A stretch of 64,000 nucleotides of DNA. It comes from Paralichthys olivaceus (taxonomy: Eukaryota; Chordata; Actinopteri; Pleuronectiformes; Paralichthyidae). Below are positions 21,544 through 34,336 of this stretch, piece by piece. The stretch covers positions 14,941,501 to 15,005,500 of the forward strand of contig NC_091110.1 of assembly GCF_024713975.1 (NCBI RefSeq). The letters run 5' to 3'. The first letter of the stretch is position 1, and each line of letters starts with the position of its first letter. The position numbers were made by a program, and so were the translations under genes. Under the pieces are notes generated by a model. That model had not been told where the DNA came from, searched no databases, and saw nothing but the letters and a program-made list of their open reading frames with translations.

Positions 21544-23655
21544 CCCTCGACTGGAGCCTCTTGCCAGTATCGACGTGTGCCCAAATCGGCTGGCCGTCGC
21601 CACCTTTTCCCGCCATTGTCACCGCGGTTACGTGCTTGCCTGCTTGGGGCTGTACCATGATTGCGGCCCCTCTCGTTGCCAACCGTCGCAGGGCTTACTG
21701 ACTGTTTACAGCTTTGGACAGTGGATCCAAACTAAAATCCTGACCCCACTTCTCCCCCCGTCCCCTTCCCTGTGTCTTGGTTCCAGGCTGGGCAGTGTTT
21801 TTTCGCATTAGTGTCCTTTTCATTTCCAGATCACTGGGCATCAGTGTGAGTGTGTGTGTATGTGTGTATGTGCATGTGTGTAGGTGTGTGTACACGATAG
21901 ATATTTACCACATTACATCAAATGTCTGTTTTTTTTAATTTGATTTCGGAGTACTTGTTATGTTTGAAGTCTTGGGGACTTTAGAAACTGTTGGTGTGCG
22001 ATTGTTTAGTTGATGCTTGAGACGAAGTCGGGGAAAGCTACATCCCCGTGGACTTAGGAGAGCACTGAGGTGATGAGGAGTTAACCAGCCAGTCAGATCT
22101 TAATTCTCCAAACAATCAACAATCAGTCACTTTTGTTACTTACATCACACACTTATTGGCCATGAGGATTTTCAGGTTGACGGTTCTTTGTTGTGTATGT
22201 GATGTGCGACTGGAGTCAGGAGGTAGCAGATGTGGAAGATCGCGGTTTTAATTTGACATTATAGATCTGATAATCCCATCCAACCTGGCACAAGTCTGGC
22301 TGACACGATTATTTATCCTTCTGTTGATGACAGATGACGCGGCTGTTATGTGATCTCATCTGTTACTTATTTGTGCCACGTGATCAAAAATACTTCTTTG
22401 TTTATTTGTTATTTTAATGGAGACATCAATAAGATGTGTTGTGGAGGGGGGTTTTTTTTTGCATGCCCATTTGGTACCGCTTGATTGCCATTCTCATTAA
22501 ATTTATAGACGAGCAGGGTTGTTTAGTGCCAACAGCAACAAGCACTGGAAGATATATTCCAACTTGTTCCAGTGAAGTGCCCAGCTTTGAACAGCTAGCT
22601 TAAAACGCAGCATGAGCACTCGGGACTAAAGGCTTTTACTGAAATGAGAACTCTGCTATATCAGTGGTGTAGGTCAGGAAATGTGGAAATGCCTCAGCAA
22701 GCCAATGAGATGCCTTTTTTTCCAGATAGTAAATGCATCTTTTAGTGCATGCGACGCCCTCTCTAACCATATGTTTTAAATGTGATGTTACTCCTGTCAA
22801 TTTACAACCTGCTCTATTCCTTCAATATTCAGTCCGTGCACAATTTTTTACTCATTTTATGCAAAACAGACTCCATCGGACTAGTTCAAACTGCGCTGCA
22901 AACAATTCAGTTTGTTTAGTAGGAGCTGAGGATGTAACGATTATGAAAACATTGATGACCCCTTAATTTCTGCTGTAAAAAAAAATTTAAAAAAAAGTTT
23001 TGCTCACGTGTTTTCCCCTCCCCGTGCTCTCTGTTCAAATCATTACTCGGCCGTTCACGCTGAGTAATTGTGCAGCTTTTAGTTGTATCCAAGTTTTTGT
23101 TTGTAGTCAGCTATTAAATCAAGCATTTTTTTTTTTGTTCAAATGAGTGATGTTATTAAACAAAAAGTACCTACGGTGACATTTACAAAAGGGAAAAATG
23201 CCTGCTGGTTGCCTCTGTGCATGACCTCTTGGCCGGGGGAGATGTTTCTGCTCGGCCAAATGCTGCTTAATGTCATTCGTTTCCTTATTGAATAAAGGTT
23301 TCTCTTATTTTGATCCCCTCTGGTCTGTGCAAACAAACCAGTGTGGGGTTTTCCTCATCAGACATAATGAAATCTACTAATTAAGCAATATGCCCTGATT
23401 AGTTCCTTTTCTTGAGGTGAACTCGCTTTTCTCATGCTTCTGAGTTGTTTATTTGTAATGGCATTAACAGTATTACTGTGCTCTCTTCTCATATTCTAGG
23501 AAAGCCTGTCTTGTACTTAAGAATTGAAAATTGTGCCTTTTATTTTCTTATACCATTTACATGTGTTAATATTTCCCATGGTTAACACCTGTGCTGGTAT
23601 TGACCCTTTATGTACAGAACAAGTAAATAAAATTTACGTCTACTTCTTTAAGTCG
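21544..23655 (+). other. crkl: crkl 3' untranslated region
   Basis: Non-coding sequence after the crkl TGA, with a TG-rich stretch at 21847-21893. AATAAA signals lie at 23291-23296 and 23626-23631. The second is followed by T/G-rich sequence (tgtgcttgttgttctt) and is the better candidate end. A UTR of about 2.1 kb fits the long 3'UTR known for CRKL. Confidence 0.6.
23626..23631 (+). other. crkl: Polyadenylation signal of crkl
   Basis: AATAAA in aagtAATAAAattt-like context (aagtaaataaaatttacg) with a GT-rich element about 40 nt downstream. 23291-23296 is an alternative proximal signal. Confidence 0.5.
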
Positions 23656-23659
23656 CTGC

Positions 23660-26408
23660 GGTGTCGTCCATGTGCTTGTTGTTCTTCCAGGAGATGTGTG
23701 TGTGTGTTTGGCGTCACAGGTTGTGTATCTGGGGCACAGGACAGTCACTTGTGCTCTAATTTTTGACAGTTCCAGTTTTGATTTCTGGCAGCGCCCAGGA
23801 GAAAGGAAGCAATTAATGAATTTTAATGAAGTGCTATTAAAAGACAGTCAGCTGACCTAGAGGAGGGAAGTGGAAAACTTTTCAAGGGCGATGTTTCAGT
23901 TGGGCATCGACAGCGGCCGATTGTTGAGCAAAAACAGGTACAAACAACATGAGTATGTGGAAATGCGTTGATAAAATGTTCCGTGTTGATCGTTTACTGA
24001 AGACTCCAGATCCATCTGCTAAGAGGAATATGACGCTCATATGCAGGTGCTTGCAAAACAGAGCTTTAGCTAACTATAAGCTTTTTCCACTAGCATGGAC
24101 CCTCCCCTTGATTTTATTGAAGCAGATATGGATGTGCAAGATGATGTAACAGTTTAATGGATGCACCATGGCTGTAGAATGCTTCTATTGTATACATTCA
24201 AATGGTTTATATGGAATAATGCTTGTCTTTGTATATACATAGGTCCTGGTGCCTGTGCCAGGTTAACAAATTAAGGATTTAGCATAACCGGCCACAGCCA
24301 TCTGTGGAATAGTGTGTCATCCACACACCTCGTTCCATTTATAGATATTCACCCCCTCCGGCAGACGAGTAAACAAATTGAGTACGTGTGTTTATCCGTC
24401 CGGTTCGATCATGTAAAAATATTTCTCTCTCCGTGTCATTATCTTTTCACGGCATCGTTGAGGTACAGTATAGATCTCATAAAATCGGTTCGCTCTGGTT
24501 GAAGCCCTGACCAAATGTTCACATGCCCTTTGGAGCTGGCGCTGTAGCTCGAGCACACTAATTGACCCCATCTGTGCTCAGTGATTCATTTCACAGCGTG
24601 GTGAGAGGAATCCAGGATGAGCTGCTGTATGTGGGTGACCCAGATGACCCGGGCCGCCACTCGAAGACATGGAGGGTAGAACGGCCATCGTGTGCTCAGA
24701 GAGTCGCAGTTTGAAAACGTCCTTATAGGCACCATGTCTGAGTGACTATAACAACTTGTTTCTACTTCTCTTTCTTTTTTTTTTTACTATTGATCTTTAA
24801 AAAGTATATGTGCTCCAGAAAATGTCTTTTGCAGTGTCTGCTCCCCCTCATGTCCCAGATATGTCTGCTCTCTCCCTCTCTCGTAAAACATTTACAGCAC
24901 AGACGCTCCGGCCTTCTGCTGGGGAAACTATGCCAGACCATGATGGTAACTCCACACTCGCTGACTGTCATCGCTGTATCAGGTCAGACCCGCTGCTCGA
25001 GGACAGTCTCACTCTGCTCCATCATTCTCACCCTTTCCCAACTCATCTCAGAGTTGTTGTGTGATGCTTCAGCCCAGAAGAAACAGAACAAACAGCTGAT
25101 GGAACAACACTTAAATGGTTACACATGTTTTATTACCTCCACCAAGGCGGTAATGTTTTCCCATGTGTCCATTTGTTTGTTTGATTCTCAGCAGGATTAC
25201 CCCAAAAACTACTGAATGGATTTATGAAACATGGTGGAAGGACCAAGAGGGATCCCATAAAATGGTTTTAACAAATCTGGAAAAAGGGGAGGACATGTTT
25301 TTTGTACATTTTCACTGGGCATAACTAGGACAATAGTTCTAGTCATTCTAGTTATTTATATTTGAATTACCAGAGCTCCTTATTTACATGATCCTCATGG
25401 TAACTGGAGCTATTGTTGCAACTTGGCAGGTTAATATTGGTTTTATGGACGGTGATGAAGGTCGACTGGGCCACCACTGTTCTCCAGACTGAAATACCTC
25501 ATCACATATCAAGTATCTCACCAAACACTTGATGGAATCACATTAAATTCGACACAGGTATTCATGTCCCTGTCTTGATCTGATCCTTTAGCTTTTCATC
25601 TAACTTAAACATTTGCAGAATTGATGCACGCTAAACTCAAATGCACTCTATGTATTGCAATAATTGGCACACTCACTAAACTAAGATGACATGAAACCTG
25701 CTCACTGAGCTTGTTAGCATTTAGCCCAAAGCAGTTCTGCTGCTGTGCCTAAATAAAGCATTGCTGCAGAGCTGCTGGTGTGGTTGTAAACCATTATTTG
25801 TTTATGGGTTTCTGACTCATGTTCAGATGTTGACATTTTTATGTAAATATATTCAGTGGTGAGCTTTGTCAATCTGATCATTGAAAACCAACAGGATGAC
25901 CTGTTGTTCTCTATTTATGGTTTATTTCCTCAGCATCTAAACCTGAATATAAAATCTTACTTATGCATGATGACCTACCTGAAACTATATTTTTACAGTT
26001 AGATGTTGAGACACTTCTGCTTTTTAATGCATTGTCATGTAAGAAATTTTTGACTCTTTATTTCAACATTCTTTTCGTCCTCCAGATTTTATTTCTCACT
26101 TATTTCCCTCCTGAAAACAGGTCAATATACACTATATATACATCTTAAAACACACACTGTATATCTATTTAGAGCACACAACTGTGAAAGCTCAAGCATA
26201 TTTGCAGGAACATAAATCTCAATTTAAGAAATCCCTGATATCTGCCCAGGTCCTGGACATGTGTGAAACTTTGTACACACTTAACACACAAACCATAGGA
26301 GTGGTCTATCAGTCTCTGGTCTGCTCATAACAGCATCTCTTCATTCTCTTCTAGGCCTTAGTGACTTTATCCTCCACTGATGATGTCACCATTGCAAAGG
26401 GTCAAAGT
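23660..26408. other. Convergent intergenic region between crkl and the T-box gene
   Basis: Holds the presumed 3' ends of both convergent genes. On the minus strand AATAAA signals for the T-box gene can be read at 26062-26057 and 25926-25921. A dispersed repeat lies at 25120-25300. The remainder is AT-rich with no supported gene. Confidence 0.6.
25120..25300 (+). repeat. Teleost dispersed repeat (ACCTCCACCAAGG...GCAGGATTACCCC)
   Basis: Starts attacctccaccaaggcgg, then tttgtttgtttgattctcag, then caggattaccccaaaaacta with 'ctgaatggatttatgaaacatggtgg'-type sequence. This is a very common fish interspersed element. Reverse-orientation relatives lie at about 52275 and 53510, which share its inverse (ataatcctgcaaatgttcag). 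Confidence 0.65.
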
Positions 26409-29387
26409 TCACCAACAGGAGTATGAGAAGAGAGGGTACTGGCTCCAGTCCGCTGCGTTGCCGTGGTGATGGTAGGTGGGTTGTTGCTGGGCGCCGTGCT
26501 CCGCTGTGGAGAGTGTGTGAGGAGGGGGGTGGGCGAGGGCGTGCGCTGGATCTACGTCGTTGGACGGGAAGGGGAATCTGGTGTACTCAACCAATCTGGA
26601 GGAAAGAAAGTGATGTTTGGGTTAATTTAATTCATCGTGAATATCTGAAACTAGTCTGATCCTGAGGTTAATCCATTTTTGTGTTAGTGCTTCATTTGTC
26701 TCATTACCATCTCAGTTTATATTTTATCTCCCTGCACTAAGCCTCATTGGATTTCTATCTCATCCTAGGTTTCTCAGCTCTGACCTGTAGGGCTGGTATG
26801 CCATGGACGCAGGCACCATCTGTTCTTCGCAGCTGTAGTCGTACTCGTGGAGCTCCAGGGGCTCAGTGTGGAGTCTCTCAGACGGGTCCTGCTCCACCGC
26901 CCAGGCTGAGAGGTGACCCTCCTTCGATGAAGGCTGCACGGAGGCCTGGTTCTTCTCTGCCTGCGCCGACTGAGAGGTGGAGGGCATCCTCTGCAGGTCT
27001 GAGAGGGAAATACAACGTTTGATGTAAGATCTCACAGGTATGTCAGAGGCATTGGCACACTGCTAAAAGAAAACACTTAATAATACCCTCAGGGTTTGTA
27101 TCTGTTGGTGTAGTTTGATTAAAAACTTACCTGGAGGACTGCTACAAAGAGCTTTCCTGTCCAGTGTGGCTCTCTTTGCAGGGGGGCTTCCATTCCGACA
27201 CCTATGGAAAGATAAAAACATTTTAATTCCGTCTTTACATTGACAGAAGCTTTTGATTGCATGTGAATTATTTCATACCTTTTACCGTGGGAGTGAGTGC
27301 CTCCCTCTCTGAATCCCTTAGCGAAAGGGTTGTGGTCAATCTTCAATTTGGTGATCTTAAAAAAATAAAATAAAGGTGGTTTGCTGTTTGACACTGCAGT
27401 TCTTTTCTGTGACCTGCCAGTTGCAGATTTGATCAAACTTCTGTGTATTTTTTTGAAGGTAGGTTTGTACCTTTGGGTTTTGGTAAGCTGTCACTGCAGT
27501 GAAGGTCGTCTCAGGGAAGGAGAAGGTCTGGAAGGGTCCCCAGCGGACGGTGTAAGGACTGTCTGCTTGTATCACATGAAACCTGGGGAAGTAGCGATGC
27601 ATGGAGTGCAGGATGATCTGAAGAAGAAGAGAGTGGAGTGAGCAAAATGCAGATGGATAAACAGCTTCAGATGATTATTCAAAGATAGTGAGGTGGCGTC
27701 TTACGTGGCCGTGCTGATCCAAGGTGTTGTTGGTGAGCTTCACCTTGAGGAAAGACAGCGACTGCTTCATCCAGTGACTTCCTGTGGCAGGGGAGTCTGG
27801 GTGCATGTATGTCCGACACGGGGGCTGGGGCTCTGCCTTCCCTGCGACCTCCCACTGATTCTTTTTCCACTACAGAGAAATTAGGGGAGGAAGGGATGCA
27901 TGTGTGAGTGTCGAGACCTCAGGACTTTTCTTGATTAATCAATTTCATGAAGCAAGAAATCTTTATTTTTGTTATTGATCGCAGGATATTTTTCTTCTTC
28001 TTTGGTCACAGGCGGTTCAGGGACGCTCTTGTTTTCTGGTCCTTGATTTTTTTAAGATAAATCATTAAAAAAATCCCTGTTTCTTCAGGGATTCTATTCG
28101 CCTCCATTGTAAACTCATTCACAGCTCTCCTACAGTACTTTAAAACCTTTATAGCGTACTTCATTGTTTTCAAGTGTGTGTTAAAAGCAGTATTTGTGAC
28201 CAAATGGGCCACATCAGTTGATGACTGTGTGGATGGTCGACTGCCTCTCACTCACCGATCGTGAATAAGGAGGGATGCTAATTGATTGGGCCCCCAGCCG
28301 AGAGTGCACAAACAGGAAGCAATGAAAGGCTTTGATATGCAGCGGTGTGGCCCACAGTGGGGAGGACCGTGTCTGCTGCAGAGCAATCTGCGGCTTTTTT
28401 CAAACAGACACTATTTAGTCCCTGAATTTAAAGATGTGCAGTGATACATCAGTACTCAGTGCGCATATTTATTTACCTTGTATTTGAAGCTGTCTTCAGG
28501 AACCATGTCCATCATGATGATGTAATTGGCAAAAGGCTGGAGCCCGGTAAGACTGACGCTGCAGTGGGGGAACACTCTCCTGAAACAAATACACAAACTC
28601 ATCAGTCAGTGAATGTTGCAAATGGAATCAAATTGCTGTGATCCGTGCACACAAACTGTACAAACTGTACAAATGATTTGCTTTGCAACACTAACATTGT
28701 GTTGCAAAGCAATTTAAAAATTTGTTTATGTGATAAATGACTCAAAACACGACTGGTATTTTCAAGAAGCTAGAAATAGCCTCAATTCCCAGCTCAGAAA
28801 CTGACTGATCTTACCTCCCATGCTTTGTTATAATCATCTCTGTTCCAATGTTGTGAAAGGACTTCCAGAGATCTGCGTTCTCCAGGGTCATCCTGATGCA
28901 GCCCTGCTGGTAGGAGTCAGCTGCTGGAGGGGATCGGGGCACGCTCATGTTCGATTTACAGTCTGAGGACACAATGAAAATAAACATCTCAACAGTTCCA
29001 GGTAAAGAATTCAAGGTTCATGTGTTGAAATACAGAATGTGTGTTAAAAAACTCTTACAAAGAAACAAGATTATATCTCTCTGCAATCAGGTTTAATTAA
29101 ATGCTGGGGATCAGAATAACTGTGTGCAGCCAGAGCTCGATCTCTGTGTTTATTCCTCTTCAAACAGTAAAATTGCTCATTTTTATGCATAAAAAAGCTG
29201 AATAACTATTTCAATGCTTCATGCATCCTGCAAGACTGATTTGAATTGATCTACAGCCCAAAAACAAAGCTTTACATGAAGTGTCTCTTTTTAGATACAT
29301 CACTAAGTCTAGTGTCACAATGCACATGCTCCTTCTACACAGGAAAGAGAAGTAATGAAAACAAAACTTACCAGAGAAGTGTTGCAT
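26409..29387 (-). CDS. tbx16l: T-box transcription factor, Tbx16/Tbx6L class (complete, 9 exons, 375 aa)
   Basis: Minus-strand exons in order: 29387..29372, 28962..28815, 28579..28477, 27869..27705, 27617..27471, 27355..27279, 27201..27131, 26998..26785, 26595..26409. All junctions keep frame. A five-residue first exon (MQHFS) precedes the T-box at about residues 30-213: [84 protein letters not shown], [52 protein letters not shown] divergent tail ends [18 protein letters not shown]-box proteins bind AGGTGTGA-type sites; Tbx16/Tbx6L members drive paraxial mesoderm formation in fish embryos. Class assignment rests on the [15 protein letters not shown] and [14 protein letters not shown] versions of the domain. 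Choice between paralogue names (tbx16, tbx16l, formerly tbx6l) is uncertain. Met11 is a possible internal start. Confidence 0.88.
27471..27869 (-). CDS. tbx16l: T-box gene exons 4 and 5: core of the DNA-binding domain
   Basis: Exon 4 (27869..27705, 165 nt) and exon 5 (27617..27471, 147 nt) both start and end at phase 0. Together they encode [20 protein letters not shown] through [10 protein letters not shown]. The DNA-contacting TAYQN segment closes exon 5, and the recognition helix that follows ([15 protein letters not shown]) opens exon 6. Confidence 0.9.
28678..28712. repeat. Perfect 14-bp inverted repeat with 7-nt loop
   Basis: TTGCTTTGCAACAC (28678-28691), spacer taacatt, then GTGTTGCAAAGCAA (28699-28712). 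The arms are fully complementary. It lies in intron 2 of the T-box gene, just after a short direct repeat of acaaactgt. Confidence 0.95.
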
Positions 29388-29800
29388 GTTGCTGTGTCCT
29401 GTGATCAGTTTTCACTCAGCAGATCCTTGAGCTTCAGAGAATAAAGTGCTGCTTTGTTTTCAGAAGTTCTAACTCTGAAGTCAGATCCATCAGGGGTCTC
29501 TATCCTTGAAATGTCCGAGCCTTGAACTTGATTGGTTATTACAAAGAGGGTGGAGTCTAAACAGCAGAGGGGTGTGTGGTCTGGATGGACTGAGGGGGGG
29601 GGGCAGGTGAGAGTGTTACCTGATGTTGAGGCCTTTTGTTATGAAGTTCACACAAGCTGTTTCCAAACTGTGGCATTGTGGGTAAATGTCTTTTTGTTTT
29701 TTATTTAGGCTACTGGTGCTCTGGTGGTGACATCACTGAGAGCACGTGACAATAACCAGGACACGTGTCAGATTAAAAGAAAACTCATTTAAATCCATCC
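29388..29800 (-). promoter_or_regulatory. Putative promoter of the T-box gene with two CACGTG E-boxes
   Basis: Sequence upstream of the T-box start. On the minus strand a CCAAT element (plus-strand attggt, about 29530) lies about 145 bp from the ATG. Two CACGTG E-boxes (29743-29748 and 29762-29767), 19 bp apart, lie about 355-380 bp upstream. No TATA box was identified. Function is inferred from position only. Confidence 0.35.
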
Positions 29801-31939
29801 TTTTTTTCTACTTCCTCTTTTTGCCTGGTCTCTGTTATATAATCACAAGAGCTGCTGTGGTCTTGCACCTGAAGAGGCACCGGCCTATGACCCAGGCCTG
29901 AAATGCATAAAAGATTCACTTCCTGGTCTCCTGTTTTGGTCCAAGTTGAAGGACAGCTGAGCAGAATTTCAAAGTGCCTGTGGGGGGGATGGAGGAGCAG
30001 ACAAACAGGGTCCTTCCTGGCAGCTTCAGGTTGTGTATTGAGGACAAGCCGGGATATTACAGAGCTGATTGTGGTTGGGGTCTAGCCTTGACAATGGCGA
30101 GCAGTGCCACTAATCCTATGGAGCCATTTGGCCCTGCCTCCACCCCCTTCATGCTACCTTAAGTGCCCCGGGAGGGGACGAGCGCTCGATGGAGCCAGCA
30201 GTTAGCAGCCCGTTCACATGAAAGGCTGGTGGGAGGAAGGGGAGAGCACGACTGTGGGCTGTGGAGGAGAATATTCAAAGTTTACAGCCCAGCCACTTCA
30301 ATCCTACATGAAAGAACAGAGAGTTCCAATTTAAATCAGCATTGCCTTTGTTTTTTTAGTTTCAAATTCTAATGAATATTTCAAAGTTTCCAAAGACACC
30401 ACCCACGCAGGGCACATGTATATAAATGTATATAAATGATGCACGAGGGTGGATAAAAAAACATCATCAGTGTAAACATATAGATTTATTGAAGAGTTGG
30501 AACAAGCTGAATAATGATCCAGTAAAACAGTTGAATTTTACTACAACACGTACTAGAGTGCAAACCACCACCACGGTCCGATGATCCCCAAATTACACTT
30601 AATCATAGATATCTGTCCCCTAAATATTCCTGATTAGTTTCATCGTGATTATTATCTATGATCATCTATGAAAAAAAAAGTCAACCTTATTTAAACATAT
30701 CACTCAGCTAGGCTCAAATTCACACCTTACTGTTTTTGTTTTTCAAAATTAGATTCAAGATTCAAAACTTTATTTTCCATTTTTTCCTATTTCTGCTCAG
30801 GCAGATCACTGATGCACGGCACCGGTGGCACTGACTCTCTCAGGGGTGTTTGTCGCCCCCGCTTAAATGTTCCCAGGGTCACATTAAGGAAACAAGAAGT
30901 TTCTGTGTTTACGTGGTTACAAAGTTTTGAGCTGCATCAACCTGAGGTGTAAAATATTCACCGGGAGCATTCTTCAAAATGTATTTAACACCAGACGTTA
31001 ACATTTGCCCTTTATGGACTCAGGCAGGTCAGATGCTCTGTCAAGCCGAACACTTTTATTAAATCCTCTCAGCCATCAGGAAAACTGACAGTGATGAATT
31101 ACTTGGAATTTTGTTCTATTGTTTTCGCTGTTTCTCTGTCGTTTGTCGTGCCTACTTTAAATTTCAGATTAGAGGATGTGAGACTTTCTGTCCTAAAGTT
31201 GAAACCGTGACAAGATATTGAACCTGTTTTTCTAAAGCTCTGTAGCAAGGACCCAGTGTTGCAGTTCTGGACGGAACCATATCCCTGAGCAGACTGATAC
31301 ACCTATATCCCGATTTGACTGCACACTTAGAGAGAGCACAAGAGTGTCTGTACGAGGCATTTCCGACTGCAGGCATGTTGAAACATTTCTCTTCTGCTTA
31401 AATCAACTCTGGGCTTGAACGTGGAATTCGGTTTGTTCGCACCTGCGGCATGTGTCACCTCTGCAGCTACTCTACCAAGTCGAGCTCATGTAGAAAAGAC
31501 AAGCAGAAGAGGGGGTGCTGCAGAAATGCACTGTGATTTGTGCAGTTCACTAGTAACACTGCAAACACTCTGCAGCATTTCTCCTGCATTACATTTGTGT
31601 CATGTTGCTTTTCTAATCTGTCAGTTCTGTGAAAAAGATCTCATTGCACAGGAAATGCTGTGGTTTCAACAGTTTCAATGAGCTGGTCTCAGCTGCAGAT
31701 GCATGAACCGGGTGCTGGTGATTGAGAGATGTGTCTCTACACGTGACTTTTGCTTGACTTGCATGCAGTAGGATGGTGAGCGACCAGTAACAGAAAGTAA
31801 AGAGTGACTTATTAGTATTCCTTCTCCTTTATAAATAACCTACAGAACGCAAAAACAATCTATAACTGTTCTGACAGAGACCTTTACAAAACACCAACAA
31901 TCATCGTTTCATTAAAGCTTTCATTTCTCACTCTTCAGA

Positions 31940-32215
31940 AACTCCAGAAACCTTTGGTTAACAAAATCAAATCAGTTTATCCTCAAGTACAAGTTAATGT
32001 TTAGACCAAATTAGAAAGGAATTCCTTATGTCGTTCCAGAGATAACACATTCACAGTGCAAATTTCTTTATGTATTAGACCAAAATATAATCAGTTCCTC
32101 CCTGAGTCATAGTGAAACTTTGTACCAAATCTGAAAACATTCCCTCAAGGCGTTCTTGAGATATCGCGTTCACAAGAGTAGGATGGACTGATGAACGGAC
32201 AGAAAACCCCAAAAC
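31940..32215 (+). repeat. Teleost dispersed repeat with internal reiteration
   Basis: Two degenerate rounds of 'ataatcagttcctccctgag', 'ctttgtaccaaatctgaaa', 'attccctcaaggcgttcttg' and 'agatatcgcgttcacaagag', ending with a gacggac-like tail. The same module is repeated three times at 38440-38890. Confidence 0.65.
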
Positions 32216-32579
32216 ATCTGATATGAAACAGCAGCAATTATCAATCTGAAACAAATCATAATGATAATAACATCATGATATAGACAAATTGTCACATTTT
32301 TCAGTACACACTGAAACAGGTTCAGAAGAAAATAAAGGTATATATACACATTTAACGCTTTTAGAAGACACAGCACTTTCTCTACATCATAACTTCCTGG
32401 TCTGCTGAGCATGCTGACACATAGAGTTTGGACAATGAGCCTTTCTGCCCCTAATATAAAATCCTGTTTCACCAGCATTCAGAGGAGGTTGATGTAATTT
32501 CCAAGGATAAAGATGTATTTACATCTTTATTCAGCCTTTTCGCTGACCCGCTTTTATTCTATATATTGTCAGACGCTTC

Positions 32580-32790
32580 ATAAATGAAATTTATTTGTAT
32601 GTCTGTGACGTATGAATTTTACAGCACATCGACCCTTATCACCGAAAGATCTTGTGACGTCTTCACCTGCGTCTTCTACGTGTACGGCTTTCATCAGGAG
32701 TCCACAGTTACTTCACCCACCCTCCATCTGCAAAGTGGTGAGTAGATTTCCATTTTTCTGTGAACTATCCCTTTAACTTACAGACTCGCT
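32580..32790 (+). repeat. Teleost DNA-element-like repeat ending in CTGTGAACTATCCCTTTAA
   Basis: Ends aagtggtgagtagatttcca, ttttctgtgaactatccctt; this terminus is widespread in fish genomes. A stretch with the opposite type of end (aaagggtcagttccccaaat) begins at about 36633. Confidence 0.55.
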
Positions 32791-34308
32791 CACTGTGAAC
32801 CCTGCGGAAAATCACCTGCTGCTTTCTCTCATTGGTTCCTCCGGACACTCTGCAGACGTTGTACTAGAGGACTGGCTGGAGAAAGTGTCAGTCGGCTCCT
32901 CTGGGGAATGTCTGGAGGATCTGTGGCGGTCAGTGCTTGTCTGAAAGAAGCTTATCACTTTAAAAAAAAGTGCTTTCAGACAAGTATGAAAAAAAAAAAG
33001 TATGAGGCTGCAATATCAGGTTTTTAAAAAGGATATCAGCAGACAAGAGAGATGTGAGAGGAGAAAGAAAATTAAGATTCAGAAGGGAAACCTTTCAAGG
33101 GGAGGGAAACAAATAGGCTGTTGGTGCTGAAAGTGCAGCCTGATCAAGGACATCGCAACGCTCGGAGATTTTTCATGTAAAGCAAATAATGACTTTTTGA
33201 CTTCTAGCGTGAACAGCATGACAAATGAAAAGCAACGTGAAAAGGAATTGATGGAAAGAGAGACACTAATGAAATGATTATAATGAAAAATTAGAGGTGG
33301 ATGAGCCGTAAGCAGATGAGACGAAGAGAAGGACAAAAAGAAGGAGAAGGAAGGGATGAGAGATGAGGAGAAAGCCCCGAGGGATTGAATGAGAGAAGGA
33401 GAAAACCGAAACGACGTTTATTCAGGAGGAACGGGGGATAAAAAAAAAAAACAGCTGAGATTAGTTTATTTCAGAAGTTCTATTAATACATTTTGTTATT
33501 TTGATGATTGTGGAATCATTTCATGAGTCTGTGGACAACAACAAAGCAGATTAGTGTCTTATGTCTAGTTTTCACTTTTTGATTAATATAATGATAAATA
33601 GTAAGATTGATGAGAAAAATGCAGAACACACTGAATTTTACTCTTTTACATGAATTAGCAAATGATTAGCGATAAGACAACTAATGTCAAAATCTTATAT
33701 CCCAGCACCAGCAGAGGGCAGCAGAGCACCAATGAATAGTTGTGAATGTAACAGCAGTTTTTACTCTTCTGCACATTTACATTTCAATTATTGGCTAAAA
33801 CTGCTTCGGTTGATTGACAACTTTATTGATCGATTTAGCAAAATCCAAATTTTCCTTATACTTTCTTAAATAAAAAAGTTTTTTTTAGTTGCTGAAAATT
33901 CCAAAACCTGCACTTTAACCTGTTTGTCACCTCAACATTTTATATCCTTCCACATTCTCACATTATCGATCTGAAATATGCTGAATTTTGCAGGAAATAA
34001 GTGAATATCTCCACCTCAGTTTTAGTAAAATTTTGACTGGTTGAGGAACTAGACCAAATCCTGTAATAATAATTAGATGTACGTTCCAGAGAGCAGCATC
34101 CATGTGTTCATGCATGTGCTGATTTTGTTTGTGTTTCCTACAGTCTGGCAGTTTCCCTTACACATGATAAAAAATGTAGATGTTTTCATTGTTCAGAAAC
34201 AACCACTCCAGCATCTTGTCTGCTGGCAGCCTCTCCTGTGGCTCCAGTGTCGCACCCTGTCAGATATGCAGAGGTCCACGTTGTGTATTCTGCACCTGTG
34301 CCAGCTTC

Positions 34309-34336
34309 GGGGGGGCAGGGGGCGGGGGGGGGGGGG
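34309..34336 (+). repeat. Guanine-run tract (G7-CA-G5-C-G13)
   Basis: Three long G runs with 1-2 nt interruptions. The tract could fold into a G-quadruplex, and its reverse strand produces spurious Pro-rich frames. Confidence 0.9.
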
